DNA from: Cyathus striatus
Taxonomy: Eukaryota > Basidiomycota > Agaricomycetes > Agaricales > Nidulariaceae
Assembly (NCBI GenBank): GCA_025738555.1
Contig: JAOVFP010000008.1
Coordinates: forward strand, 3,162,001-3,226,000
Direction: 5' to 3'
Length of the DNA: 64,000 nucleotides
In this document: one piece after another, positions 10,824 to 22,393 of the stretch
Layout: every line of letters starts with the position of its first letter
Numbering within the stretch: position 1 is the first letter of the stretch
The notes under the pieces: model-generated
Seen by the model: the letters and a program-made list of their open reading frames with translations, nothing else
What the model was told of the DNA's origin: nothing
Database searches by the model: none
Made by a program: the position numbers and the translations under genes

Positions 10824-11474
10824 TGTCATGACCATGTCCCTAGTCTGACTTGGCAGTGGAGTATGAGAGGATGACTGTGGAGAAACAAGGGGTGAGTACA
10901 AGACAAAAGCGGAGAACAAGAACTCAGGGGTAGAACTTCGGCTTCAGCTTATGTGCTGTGCCCCTGGGATTCCTGGTCCTGGATTTCAGAGTAAGGGCAA
11001 GCCCTTCAGAGAAGACAAAGGACAAGAAGATGAGAGGTGTAATGCAAGTCAGACTGAAGGGTGAGGATGTAGTTCAATATGAAACTAAAGACTAAAGTAC
11101 AAATTGAGTACTACTTAAATACTGGAGACTCAGAGTAAGTAAAAGCCAGCAGAGAAGTATGGTCAGGGTAGGCATACGTAGAATGAAGACTATAACTAAT
11201 TAAACATAATAAAATGTGTCAGAGAAGTGAGCACATATGGCAGTGTAAAGTGAAACTGATAGTGGCACACTTAAGAATGATAAGTGACTCACTATGAGAT
11301 GTATACTACAATACTGAGGGGATAGCTCAGTATGGCAGAAGAAAGGAAATGAGAGTAATCTATGTACAGTAATCAATATGTAATATTAAGAATGTAATCA
11401 AAGTCTGGAGTAACAAAGGGAAAAGGTGGAGTAAGAGAATAGAGGTCTGGAGGTAGATGATACAGGATATGACA
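10824..11474 (-). mobile_element. 5' LTR of the gypsy element (CpG-depleted copy)
   Basis: Read on the minus strand it starts TGTCATATCC at 11474 and ends in TGACA at 10824, giving a 651-bp LTR with short inverted ends TGTCA/TGACA. It aligns along its length with the reverse complement of 1-612. Differences are dominated by CpG in the 1-612 copy appearing as TpG or CpA here. Gag begins just beyond its inner end. The outer flank is at 11475; no matching target duplicate is available because the other LTR is missing. Confidence 0.88.
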
Positions 11475-11639
11475 ATGTATTGAAAAAGCAACAAAATAGA
11501 ATGGTAAGGTTGAGTAGTAATTTATTTGATGATAAGGAAGGGTATATATAGACTATAAATTGTAAGTTGTAGACTCTTTTGTATAAGCCTTAAATGATTA
11601 GTTCTGTTTCACTATAATTTATCACATATCTTAAATGAA

Positions 11640-12140
11640 CTTCATTTTTATTCAAAATAGGTATCAGAAGACATACAATTCCTCTAATAAATATGTATAA
11701 TTCACATGAAAGTCATGCAAAAAATATGTTAATTGTACTTATCTTTATTAGTACTAAATGGCCTATAATTCATCTAATATTCACATGGAATTCACATGAA
11801 ATTCACATGAATTACACTTATCTCTATCAGTACTAAATGGCCTATAATTCATATAATATTCATGTGAATCTCATGTGAAATTCATGTGAACTACACCTAA
11901 TATTCAATGTGAAATCTCACCTAACTTTCACCTCACCTTCACCTACTTTTCACTTAAATTTGGTGGTTTTGGAATATTGTATGTGAAGGTGAAAATCATG
12001 TGAAAGTCATGTAATTTCATGTGAATTTCATGAGAAATATACTCTAAATTGGTGATATTCATGTGCAGTTCATGTGAATTTCTGCTGTTCATGTGAAATT
12101 CACATGAATTCATGGTGAAGGGGGGGGAGTGTAAAGTACT
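11640..12140. mobile_element. element fragment rich in TTCACATGAA palindromes
   Basis: From about 11700 to 12120 the palindromic motif TTCACATGAA/TTCATGTGAA and partial copies recur many times. The right boundary is GGGGGGGAGTGTAAAGTACT ending at 12140, almost identical to the right end of the 53296-54935 element and similar to that of 3584-5014. A matching left terminus was not found, so this is probably a fragment. There is no coding potential. Confidence 0.55.
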
Positions 12141-12339
12141 GCTGATTCTTGAGCCATGTTGGCCCATGTAAGCCCCCCAAATGGCTGATGACCTTATATG
12201 GCCCAATATGGCCATATCTGACCCAATATGCTAATCTCAATTTTCCAACAGTATTTGGACATTTTTGAGGTCTCTGAGTCTGAATCTGAAGTTATTTTTG
12301 AGCTAAATGTTAGATATTCTGGGTTGCACAGCTTCTTTG

Positions 12340-12470
12340 ATAGCTGTCACTTGTCACCTGTCATACTTGACAGTTCTGTGATTGACAGATCCTTGATTGA
12401 CAGTTCTGTGATTGACAGATACTTGATTGACAGATATGTGATTGACAGATTGACAGCTGTCAGTTACCTT
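12340..12470. repeat. short tandem repeat with GATTGACAG core
   Basis: At least seven copies of GATTGACAG or CTTGACAG occur in ~130 bases, grouped as roughly 30-bp higher-order units alternating TTGATTGACAG and TCTGTGATTGACAGAT. It lies just upstream of a TATATAAA sequence near 12512, so it could be the enhancer-like repeat of an LTR promoter. That role is inference. Confidence 0.6.
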
Positions 12471-12479
12471 AGTTACAGG

Positions 12480-13870
12480 ACTTTGGTTGGACTTTGGTAG
12501 ACTTACTCAGTATATAAACACTCTGTAACTTGGTAGTTGCCAACAAGTTTCCTTCCCTATTTGTGTCTGTGTCTGTGTCTGTGTCTGAGTCTTTGCTCCA
12601 CTATCACCCTCTTTGCTCTTCATTATCTTCTATTCTCTCTCTATCACACTCCTTATTCTTTGTTACTTCTCACACTAAAAAATCATTTACATATAATAAT
12701 AGAAATTACTGCTGTAGGGAACCCTGCTGGCCTATGTACAAAACTACTAAATATACATAGTCCATTGGTTCCTGTACTTACCCTAACCAATTAGAATGCA
12801 CCTTACCCATTGTACCCTGATCTCAAGACACTAACAATATTCCACACCCTCAATTATCCCCAAGATCACTACAAATTCTGATGAAGTCCACAATATTACT
12901 AATTGATCAATTATTACTCAGCAAGCTCTAAAGTTAACACACTAAGCTATACCCTAAAACTGATGTGCCAAAGTAAACACTGTACCTTCCCAAAGGGAAA
13001 GGCATGTGACTTAGCACTGACCAATCAAAATGCATGGCAAAGTGCTTGCATCAACAATACTTTATCTGATGCCACCATGTGCCCTCTACACTTATTCCAT
13101 CCCTCTTTTCTTTATTCCTTCACCCTTTTTCTTTATTCCCTTTCTACAAATCACCATTATTTAGTATATTATTAATCATGGTACATCCTTATACCTAGGT
13201 AGTTCTAAAAAGTATATAAACCCCTCTCATATAGCTACACCCCTCAGTGAATTCCAGTCTGATTTACACTCACTATTCATCTGTTATTCACACTAAGCTT
13301 CTAGCTGTAAAAACTTAGTGTACTCCTGTTCTCATCTGCTTAATACTCATTACTGCCCAGTTTATTATTAGTTAAAGCTCTTGCACAGGCAAGAACCTTA
13401 ACTAACTTCGCATTTTCTACCCTTAATCCACTAAACTCACTTTCACTACACCTCTTAAAACCATATACAAGTCTTTAGTAACTCTATAAGACTTGTATTT
13501 ATCTCAACACCTCACAAGAAACTTGACAACTCATTTAGAACATTAGTGACAGACAGATGCTGTCACTCTCCATACTTTATTGTGCACCTTTAGACAAGTC
13601 TACACCTTACACTGCCTTTGACTGTCCCCAACTGTAAATGGAAGTATATAAGCTAGAAATATTGTAAAATTTGTATCCAGAAGCACTGTTACTTGCAGAG
13701 TAGTGCCAAAAGTGTTTGCAATATAATTCTCAAAAACTCAAAACAAATGTGGTCATATGTTACACATGCTTCACTAATAAGTTCATAGACTTCAGAGGTA
13801 ATAGAAACTTTCTTATAGACCTGCTTTCATTTAATTAATGCCTAGACAGAAGCTCTAAGTCAGAGATGGG
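12480..13870. other. CpG-poor repeat DNA with LTR-like promoter features; no gene
   Basis: No convincing reading frame is present. Two TATA-like sequences (TATATAAACACT near 12512 and TATATAAACCCC near 13213), CCAAT/ACCAAT-type boxes near 12745, 12785 and 13020, and CT-rich stretches after the TATA sequences resemble degenerate LTR promoters. I could not define terminal repeats or target duplicates, so no element is claimed. Confidence 0.3.
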
Positions 13871-14634
13871 CAGTGTGGGACCTAAGACCTAAGAGTTAAG
13901 TTAAGTTAAGACTTAAATACATATTAAGTTAACCCTTAGCTTCAAACTCATGTAATTTTAAGCCTTAACTTAAGCCTTCAGTATGATTATATAATAATAT
14001 TATATAATCAAGATCATTGAATTTATTTTTCAATCATCCTTGCTGGGCACTCTCACTACTTAATGCCTCCACTGAAGAGTCCATTATGGGACTACTCTCT
14101 TGTTGGTTCAAAGCAGAACATCTCTCATAATCATGCTCATTGTCTCAGTTGCATCCAGAACATTGTGGAAAGTCTTAGTGAAGGGATAGATGGTGATGGT
14201 GAACCTCAAGAGCATCAAACAGGATTAGTATGTTCTTGAGAGGAATGAAGAAAAGAAATGAGAAAGTGGGCTCAGAAGGAATGAGACAGTGATGATGTGG
14301 ATGATGACAAAGATTTACTCACTGCAATATATGGCACTTGGAGCCAGAGATCAAGCTGCTTGCCTTGCACACTAGAGTTGCTATTTGGTGAAAGAAAAGA
14401 GGTGGATGTTGAAGAACATACAAGGAGGTCTTGACAATGACAAGCATATACAGAGGAGGCATGTTTGATGGAACTGCTTACAGACAAGGCAGCAGATGAG
14501 GATCCCACACCAGATGATGGGGGATTAGAAAGGTCTGGCGATGATTTTGATGGCTGATGTAATTACTATCAAAACCTTAAGTTAAGACTTAACAATGAAA
14601 ATTGCCCTTAATTAACCCTTAATTTCCAACACTG
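13871..14634. mobile_element. hAT-like non-autonomous element (764 bp)
   Basis: The left end CAGTGTGGG (13871) and right end CCAACACTG (ending 14634) form a short terminal inverted repeat of the hAT type. Flanking 8-mers GAGATGGG (13863-13870) and GAAATGGG (14635-14642) match 7 of 8, as expected of a hAT target duplication. Subterminal TTAAGTTAAG motifs occur inside both ends. The interior (14220-14560) has degenerate open stretches on both strands that I do not recognise. No transposase is encoded, so it would depend on an element elsewhere. Confidence 0.72.
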
Positions 14635-15156
14635 GAAATGGGCATAGATGAAAAGAAAAAGAAAACTTTGGTTCTGAATGGGAACTAATGTTTCAGGTCT
14701 TATTAGGCTGCTTGCTCTATGAAGTGTCCAATGGTATGACTAGCCACAAAGGTCTTGTTTACTAACACCCTCTTGCAGTTGAAAATAAATAAACAAAACA
14801 GATTGGTAATAATGCCTGATGCTGACAGCTGACCACATACTTAATGATGTGGTGTTCTATGTAAGTATTAGTAGAAATTAATGCATTAATAAATTTATTG
14901 AAGTATAGAAAAATGTGAAAGGCCTACCCAGTGCAATAATGATCATTAGTACTGTTACTTACTATGTGCTTCAAGTTGGAGGAAAATGTTCACTTTTCTT
15001 TGCATTTGTCTCTGGTTCAGCCTGATAGGGCTGCTTTTTATTACTAGTGAGATTAGAATAATGAGACTTATTTTATAAATAAGAGTGGGTAATTGAATGC
15101 AAGTATTTAATCAATTGCAAATGAGTGGCGAAATGATAAGTATATGAGGAACAATA
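14635..15156. other. AT-rich intergenic DNA, nothing recognised
   Basis: Apart from the target duplicate of the preceding element, no reading frame, repeat or RNA-like structure stands out. CpG is rare, as in the repeats on either side. Confidence 0.5.
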
Positions 15157-15728
15157 GGGGGGGTCAGAGTTGACAGATTCAAGGTGGATTCAGTGATGTC
15201 AATTCTGACATCCAAAACTGTGGGAGAATCATGAACCGAAACCAATGTGTGAAGTGACTTTTTATCTGCTTTACACATGGATTCAGATTCACGATTCTCT
15301 CACAGTCAACTACTTTTCACCTTTCCAACACCTTTCTCCATACCTTCTCCATACCTTCTTCATATTTTGGCAGCATACTAATTGCAAATTCCACAATGTA
15401 TTAGCTTCTGTCATAGAGAATATGAATTTTCATTGTACTTTAATACACAATAAAAGTTGTATTTTCAACAACTTGAAGCAACTTGAAGTGTAAATTTTGT
15501 ACTTACAATAAATAATAGTTTATAACTAGTAGCCAATGGGAAGCTTCTAATTCTAATGATATATTATGTCATACATAAATTTCACATGAGTTTCACAGAA
15601 TCTAAAATTAACATGGGGCAGTCAGAGTGAATTGTGATTCCAGGCAGATTCTGATTGCTTAGAATCACTCAGAATCAAAGCCAAATCAAAGTCTGAATCC
15701 ATCAAGAATCAGCTACTCTGACCCCCCT
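15157..15728. mobile_element. MITE with TA target site and GGGGGGTCAGAG ends (572 bp)
   Basis: The left end GGGGGGGTCAGAGTTGACAG and the right end, which reads CTACTCTGACCCCCCT before TA, are inverted copies. Similarity extends about 35 bp inward through a GATTC...GGATTCAG region. TA dinucleotides flank both ends (15155-15156 and 15729-15730), as for Tc1/mariner-class MITEs. Several GATTC/GAATC motifs lie in the subterminal parts. An 82-codon open frame inside (15245-15493) is not convincing. Confidence 0.65.
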
Positions 15729-16713
15729 TAATATTGAATATGTTCCAGCACTGATAATTGCCTACAAAATGTGTATAAGATTAGGGGAATGGCAAGTAAA
15801 TTAACATAAAAAAATACTCATTTCCTTTCTCATAGAATGGATGCACACTAGGAAAGAAGCACAAATGTCCTGGGGATCCAATGACTGGTCAATTTTCATT
15901 CTTTTATAGTAGATTTCAGGCAATTTGGCTATATGCACCTTTAAATGCTTTCAAAATATATAGAAGACTAACAAGCTTTTCTAAAGTAAATCACCTTTGA
16001 CCATTGCATGTAATCACATTTATTCATGTTGGATCACGGAGGGTTGCTTATGCAGCCTGTGTGCTATTGATGCACCATGCTGACATGGTGGGATGCCATA
16101 TCCTGTGCCTATTGACTTGGTTTGTTTCCATACTTAAAATTTTTGATCTTTTCCTAGTATTTAAATGAATAGATTACCAAGCTGTCTGCTCCCCTCAGTT
16201 ATCTTTCTCTATTGCGAGAGCTGAGGACATACTTTGTCACTTTACTATTATCACTTACATATATTACCTACTGTAGTGTTCTATTCTATAGACTCTTTTA
16301 ATTTTGGCAGAGTAATACACCACTGAAAGCAGTGGGTGAACACAAAGGAAAACAAAGTACTCACATGTCTTGTATGCTTAGCTATAGTTAGCTACTCTTA
16401 TTGGCTATATGCTTTTTAATTAAAAGGCAGGTATATATTGATCTGATTTATGGAATACATTTTGTCAGAGAACAAGCAAAAGTAAGGTGCAGGCACAGTC
16501 ATGTGAATGCGCTCAGAGTTCGTGTGTAGTTATGCATTTACACCATGCCGCATGTTTACTTACACAAAGCTGCTGCTAAACATCATACTATAAATGATAC
16601 CCGCCCACCACCAGACCAAGTAACTTAAGTGACGATGCAGCCGTTTATCTCTCCGTTATCTTCAAGGTTCCGGTTTGGATCTGAAGTTTTCTTTTTCTTT
16701 TCGTCAGGCCCGG
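15729..16713. other. transition from CpG-poor repeats to gene-like DNA; no gene
   Basis: 15729-16450 is AT-rich and CpG-poor without recognisable genes. From about 16500 CpG dinucleotides become frequent and base composition matches the gene island that follows. The boundary is a useful marker of where repeat-type decay stops. Confidence 0.5.
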
Positions 16714-16905
16714 TCAGAAATATTGTAACCATATGTTATTATTAGTATAGACCTGATTTACTGATCTCTCTGCGATGACAACAGCATTAGCTACATTTCC
16801 TGAGGTGGGGACTGACACTGTAGATCCATAAATGATTCCTTCTCGACCTCCCATAGCAATTTCCCCAGGCCCCCACTGATGTGCACGTTCAAGACCGATA
16901 CCCAT
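16714..16905 (-). other. unclassified protein-like reading frame
   Basis: The minus frame is open from about 16980 down to a stop near 16714, with normal codon and CpG content and a protein-like composition (GIGLERAHQWGPGEIAMGGR, then VSVPTSGNVANAVVIAERSV). I do not recognise the family. It could be the 3' end of a gene whose 5' part was lost. No neighbouring exon was found between it and BCAT1. Confidence 0.25.
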
Positions 16906-17194
16906 TCTGCGCTCGTCTTGCTGTTCCTTGCCTGGATTTGGTCCGGATACCCGTCTATGTGCTAAATTTCCCTCAATCTTGTCCGGATCAATGTTTTATG
17001 AATGACGCCCTTCACTCCTCAAATTTGTCCGGATTGGCGAAAGACTGTAGTAAGGATATTCGGGGTTCCTATCGCATGGCCGTAGTCCGAAGAGATCTGG
17101 ATCTCACGGCGATGATCCGTTGGCCCGCTCGGCTAGATTGATTGCCTTACATAATTCAAAATTTCTGTCGTTTTGCGTTCACAAGACTTGAGCT

Positions 17195-17299
17195 TCCCTT
17201 CAAAAATGACTCGACTGTCCCCCACTTTTCTTCCTCTCCACCATCGTCTCCTCCCTCTCCCCTGTACCAAACCCCCATTTCTGCTAGGAAAAACATAAG
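17195..17299 (+). promoter_or_regulatory. BCAT1 core promoter / 5' leader with pyrimidine tract
   Basis: A CT-rich tract (CTTCCTCTCCACCATCGTCT and following) lies immediately before the start codon and is nearly identical in front of BCAT2 (20510-20610). Pyrimidine-rich leaders of this kind commonly mark transcription starts of well-expressed fungal genes. Conservation between the two copies shows that the duplication included the promoter. Beyond about 100-110 bp upstream the two copies diverge, so upstream control elements may differ. Confidence 0.5.
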
Positions 17300-18856
17300 A
17301 TGGCCGTTGAAAAGACTACACCTGCTCCAGGACACCTTGCTGACATCGATGTACGTATCACTTGGTCGAGGATTAGGGATCGCTAGTGCTCATCGCCTTA
17401 CGATATCGCAGGCGTCGAAGCTCGTTATAACGCTCGCGGAGACGCTGAAGCCTCTCTCAGCGCCCGAGGATCTTGTCTTTGGAGAGGTGCATTTCTTATC
17501 CCAGCAATAAGTAAGAAGACTGACATAGGAGGGGCTACAGACAAAGACAGACCACATGCTGGTCATAAACTACGACCCCATCAACGGCTGGTCAACACCA
17601 GAAATCAAGCCTTACGCACCGCTGTCTATCGATCCTATGAGCTCGTGTCTCCAATACTGTCCTAATGTCTTTGAGGGAATGAAGGTGAGCTTTTTTCGGT
17701 CCATGGGAATGATGCTAGAATGTACATTTGTGGTTCTCCATATCATTGGCTAGAATGGCGTTATGACGCTTATACTTACCCGTCAATCTATTCCTGTCTA
17801 TGCCTCTTTCATTACGATTCGTTCCGTACTAACGTAACTCCTTTCAGGCATACCTCGACCCAGAAGGGAAACCCCTCCTCTTCAGACCTCAACTAAACAT
17901 GGCGCGTCTTGCCCGCTCCGCAGAACGCGTTGCTCTCCCTGTATGTCCTTCCCCACCCCTTTAACCCGCCAACTCTAACGTGTTCTACAGCCATTCAACA
18001 CCAACGCCCTCCTAACCCTAATCCAAAAACTTGTCCTCCTCGAAAAACGCTGGATCCCCACACAACCAGGGTACAGCCTCTACATCCGCCCAACCGTAAT
18101 AGGCACCCGCGCAACCCTCGGCGTAGCAGCCTCCGACAGCGCCTGTCTCTATATCATTGTTTCCCCCACAGGACCCTACTTCCGCGGTGGCACTAAACCC
18201 GTCAATCTCCTTGCTGTCGGGGAAAGTGTGAGGTCTTGGCCTGGAGGAACGGGTGGTCATAAGTTGGGGTTGAACTATGCTCCTGGATTTTTGCCGCAGA
18301 GGGTTGCGGCGAAGCAGGGGTACGATCAGGTGCTTTGGTTGCTTGGTGAGGATAGTAAAATTACTGAGGTTGGAGCTATGAACTTTTTTGTGGTTGTTAA
18401 AAGGGAGGATGGAGGTTAGTATTTCACTTTGTTTTATTTATGGCTCTCGCTGATGCATTTATAGATCTCGATGTGATTACGCCCCCTTTGGACGGGACAA
18501 TTCTCCCTGGTTTAACTCGTCTTTCCTCTCTGGCGTTGTGCAACGCGCACACAGAAGGAAAGCTCACTCTCCCTACTGTACCCGCCACAACCAGATTGTA
18601 TACCCACGAACGCACACTGACAATCTCCGATGTGGCGTCCTATGCCGCTGAGGACAAGCTCGTAGAAGCCTTCGGCGTGGGCACAGCAGCTATCGTTGCT
18701 CCCGTAGGCAAGATAGGGTTCGAAGGGAAGGATATTCTATTGCCGAAGTATGATGCTGGTCTTGGGCCGGTGGGTAAAGGCCTTTGGGAGATGATTACGG
18801 AGATTCAGACTGGAAGGAAGGAGTTTGAGGGCTGGAGCGTGCCGTGTCGCGAGTAG
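17300..18856 (+). CDS. branched-chain amino acid aminotransferase, copy 1
   Basis: BCAT is a fold-type IV PLP enzyme that transfers the amino group between Leu/Ile/Val and 2-oxoglutarate. Six exons (17300-17350, 17412-17486, 17541-17684, 17848-17940, 17991-18414, 18465-18856) join in frame to 392 residues, the usual length. Visible family signatures: YCPNVFEGMKAY, LYIRPTVIGT, then GGHKLGLNYAPG with the PLP-binding Lys, and TEVGAMNFFVV. It ends in EGWSVPCRE. The first residues (MAVEKTTPAPGHLADID) are not an obvious mitochondrial presequence, so a cytosolic form is likely. It is a tandem paralogue of the gene at 20611; all exon lengths are identical except one optional start codon, while intron 3 is 163 nt here against 120 nt there. 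Confidence 0.95.
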
Positions 18857-19076
18857 GGGGTGGTTGAAAATGTCCCGAGATGGGATGCATTTAGAGAACT
18901 GTGGTAGTATTAGATGAATTTGGTTGTACACTTATTTCGTTTGGAAAAATGATGGATGGATTGAAATCGCTCTCTAACCGTGAAGTAATTTAGGTTTATA
19001 TGGCATAGATAATAGAGATGCATGTGCGTAAGGTAAATACTTCCTAGAACATAGTAGACGTAAAGAATTTTCCAAC

Positions 19077-19175
19077 TCAAGCTTTCGACGACTTAGTCAC
19101 TAACAATTTCTGCTTCAGACCCTCAATCCACTTTGGCATCGAGTTCTCTGCGTACATGGTCAGATTTAACTTAGT
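19077..19175 (-). pseudogene. 3' fragment of the double-BTB gene left by segmental duplication
   Basis: Read on the minus strand, this piece encodes about 33 residues matching the C-terminus of the 806-residue BTB protein (shared KLNLT-YA, SMPKWIEG, SSKA ending). Upstream of it no BTB sequence is present. It lies downstream of BCAT1 exactly as the real BTB 3' end lies downstream of BCAT2. It is therefore the edge of a duplicated block that carried BCAT plus the tail of its convergent neighbour. Confidence 0.85.
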
Positions 19176-19309
19176 AGAGGGTAGTGTCTGCGACGTCGGC
19201 GTTCTAAAAGATGTAACCAGACACTCAATTTCAAACTCGGCACTACAAAAGTAGATTTCTTTATAAATAATATTTGGGGCTTTTCTGCTGGAGGATGTCA
19301 ACAAAGATA

Positions 19310-20480
19310 TCCATCTCTGAGTAATGCACAGTATAAATTGGTATCATTTACACATCTACTGAATGATTATATACCGGATGTTGTGTTCAGCTGAATGCCA
19401 TGGACTCGAGTATTGTTAGCTTTTTCCCGCACATGTAGCACAACCTTGGCACAACCCAGCAAGAAAGTGCAGATTAGACCACCCGCAAGAATCTAGATAT
19501 ATTACAGCATTTAATTAACCAGCATATCGACACTATGATAGTATGAAATAATATCTTACACTGGAGGTAAAGTAAAATGATCTGGCTGGAATTTAAACAC
19601 AACAAAGCTGAATCTAAAACTTGTAACTTAAAACTTACATTAAGCTTCAATAAGACCACCAGTTTTACGAGCGTTAAGACTATCTTACGTTAGCTTTCAG
19701 TCAAGCACACTGTTTTCAAGACGCTTACTGAATAGATAAATGTAAAATATTATTCCTAAGCAAGGAATATGATAAGTCAGCAAAATCGGTGGTATGTACT
19801 CAGTAACCAGACACCATACCGTCTCTTATCACGGTCGTCACTAGTGTTATTGTGCCTCCCAATTTGGCTATTAACCCGTTAATACGAACTATCAACGAAC
19901 TATAAACCCGGTATCGAAACCAAGTTTCTTACAAGCTCTGTAAGCAGCAGGTATTGCCTCGAGCTCAATACGCTGTCCAGTTGGCAAGCACAAAATGTGG
20001 AATAAACTTATTTGAATCGGAAGGCTTTGCAGTTTAACTTTTATAGAGTATAAAACTTGAACGAGTCTATACCATTGGTTAGCGCACAGGTGATGGAATT
20101 CACGAAAAATCCTGTGATGATCCATATTGAGATCAAGATGCTGAAGTACCAGATGACTAAGAACACGGTCGTATTCTTTGTTTTCTTTAGGGTCGCCCAG
20201 AGCCGCAGAGTTGAGATTACTTTAAAACCAGGTTGTCAGTACTACTTAGTAGTATTGTTATGCATGAGAATATGTTCACTTACTGTCAGAAATAGTCATC
20301 CCACTAATGAAACACCCTGCATTTTAATTCATAAGTCACCTTTCTTGCCAAGGTTTCTCTGCTAAGTTTGTTCCACAGTTCCAGCAGGACGGTGGTGCGG
20401 AGGAGAAAAGGTCACGCGTCACGTGCAATCCTCCTGCAGGCTGCAAAGACTTACGCGTACGTCTGTCTCTATTTCGGTTC
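19310..20480. other. spacer with weak membrane-protein-like remnants on the minus strand
   Basis: Minus-strand segments near 20226-20095 (VFLVIWYFSILISIWIITGF, strongly hydrophobic) and 19500-19390 (ILAGGLICTFLLGCAKVVL) look like transmembrane exons with plausible GT/AG borders. They cannot be joined into one clean gene and I do not recognise the family. They may be debris of a multi-pass membrane protein that preceded the duplication. A CACGTG (E-box-like) motif at 20420-20425 lies ~190 bp upstream of BCAT2. Confidence 0.35.
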
Positions 20481-20610
20481 CCTCCCAGGTAGACTAACAC
20501 TTCCCTTCAAGCTTCATAAATGACTAGACTGTCCCCCGCCTTTCTTCCTCTCCACCATCGTCTCCTCCCTCTCCCCTATACCAAATCCCCATTTCTGCTA
20601 GGAAAAACAT

Positions 20611-22132
20611 ATGATGGCCGTTGAAAAGACTACACCTGCTCCAGGACACCTTGCTGACATCGATGTACGTATCGCCTGTTCGAGGATTGGGGAACGCTGA
20701 TGTTTATCGTGCTTTTTATCATATCACAGGTGTCAAAGCTCATGGTAACGCTCGCCGAGACGCTGAAGCCTCTCCCAGCGCCCGAGGATCTTGTCTTTGG
20801 AGAGGTACGTTCCTTATTCTAACGACAAGGACGAAGAATGACATAGGGGCGGTTACAGACAAAGACAGACCACATGCTGGTCGTCAACTACGATCCCATC
20901 AACGGCTGGTCAGCACCAGAAATCAAGCCTTATGCACCGCTGTCCATCGATCCTATGAGCTCATGTCTTCAATACTGTCCTAATGTCTTTGAGGGAATGA
21001 AGGTGAGCTTTTTTCGGTCGATTCTCCATACTCATTGGTTGGAGATGCTTATACCCGTCAAGCTATTCCTATCTATGCCTCGTTCGCAATGCTTCGTTCC
21101 GTACTAACGTAACTCTTTTCAGGCATACCTCGATCCAGAAGGGAAACCCCTCCTCTTCCGGCCTCAATTAAACATGGCGCGTCTCGCCCGCTCTGCAGAG
21201 CGGGTTGTTCTCCCTGTACGTCCTTCCCCACCCCTATGACCCACTATCTCTAACGTATTCTCCAGCAATTCAACACCAATGCCGTCCTAACCCTAATCCA
21301 AAAACTTGTCCTTCTCGAAAAACGCTGGATCCCCACACAACCAGGGTACAGCCTATATATCCGCCCAACCGTAATCGGTACGCGTGAAAACCTCAGCTTA
21401 GCAGCCTCCGACAGCGCCTGCCTCTATATCGTCGTTTCCCCCACTGGGCCATACTTCAGCGGAGGCACCAAGCCCGTGAGTTTGCTTGCTGTAGGGGAGA
21501 GTGTAAGGGCATGGCCTGGTGGAACGGGTGCACATAAGTTGGGATTGAATTATGCTCCTGCGTTTTTGCCACAGAGGGTGGCTGCTAAGCAGGGGTATGA
21601 TCAGGTTCTTTGGTTGCTTGGTGAGGATAGTAAGATTACTGAGGTTGGAGCTATGAACTTTTTTGTGGTTGTTAGGAGGGGGGATGGTGGTTAGTGTTTT
21701 CATTGCTCTTTACTTTTATGGATCGCTGATACGTTTGTAGATCTCGATGTGATTACGCCCCCTTTGGATGGGACAATTCTCCCTGGTCTAACACGCCTAT
21801 CCTCTCTGGCGTTATGCAACGCGCACACAGAAGGAAAACTCACTCTCCCCACTGTACCCGCCACAACTAAGCTGTACACCCACGAACGCATACTCACCAT
21901 CTCCGACGTAGCGTCCTACGCCGCTGAGGACAAGCTCGTAGAAGCCTTCGGTGTAGGAACAGCAGCTATCGTTGCACCCGTAGGCAAGATCGGTTTCGAA
22001 GGGAAGGATATTCTGTTGCCGAAATACGAAGCTGGTCTTGGGCCGGTGGGTAAAGGGCTTTGGGAGTTGATTACGGAGATTCAGACTGGGCGAAGGGAGT
22101 TTGAGGGTTGGAGTGTGCCATGTCGCGAGTAA
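20611..22132 (+). CDS. branched-chain amino acid aminotransferase, copy 2
   Basis: Tandem paralogue of the gene at 17300, with the same six-exon structure (20611-20664, 20730-20804, 20859-21002, 21123-21215, 21266-21689, 21741-22132) and an intact frame of 393 residues. The start has two consecutive ATGs; the second (20614) matches copy 1. Catalytic-region signatures are retained (YCPNVFEGMKAY; AHKLGLNYAP with the PLP Lys; TEVGAMNFFVV). Differences cluster in the middle: GTRENLSLAASD here against GTRATLGVAASD in copy 1, plus VVLPQFNTNAV against VALPPFNTNAL. The R-x-x-LGV segment is usually conserved in this family, so copy 2 may have altered substrate handling (inference). It converges on the complete BTB gene, 262 bp away, so this is probably the original locus. 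Confidence 0.95.
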
Positions 22133-22393
22133 GGGGATGTGGTTGAAAATGCCCTGAGATGGGATGCATTTAGAGAATTGTGGTAGTATTAGATGAATTT
22201 GGTTGTATAATTATTTCGTTTGGAAACAACGATGGATGGATTGATATAGCTCTCAGAGGCACAGTGAAGTAATGCAAGCTTATATCAAGTTTATATGGCA
22301 TAGATAATAGACATGCATGTGCGTAATGTAAATACTTCCTAGTACTGTAACATAGTAGACGTGAAGAAATTATAGTTCATAAACCATTCCAAC

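Larger units (their letters stand above)
5296..11474 (-). mobile_element. decayed Ty3/gypsy chromovirus with one LTR
   Basis: On the minus strand the order is 5' LTR (11474-10824), gag, protease, reverse transcriptase, RNase H, integrase and C-terminal chromodomain, ending near 5296. This is the order of Ty3/gypsy chromoviruses. The 3' LTR expected below 5296 is absent: the adjoining 5015-5295 shows no LTR similarity, so the element is truncated at its 3' side. The reading frame is broken by many stops, and both the protease and RT active-site motifs carry Asp-to-Asn changes. CpG is nearly absent from the whole element, in contrast to the LTR at 1-612. Confidence 0.92.
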
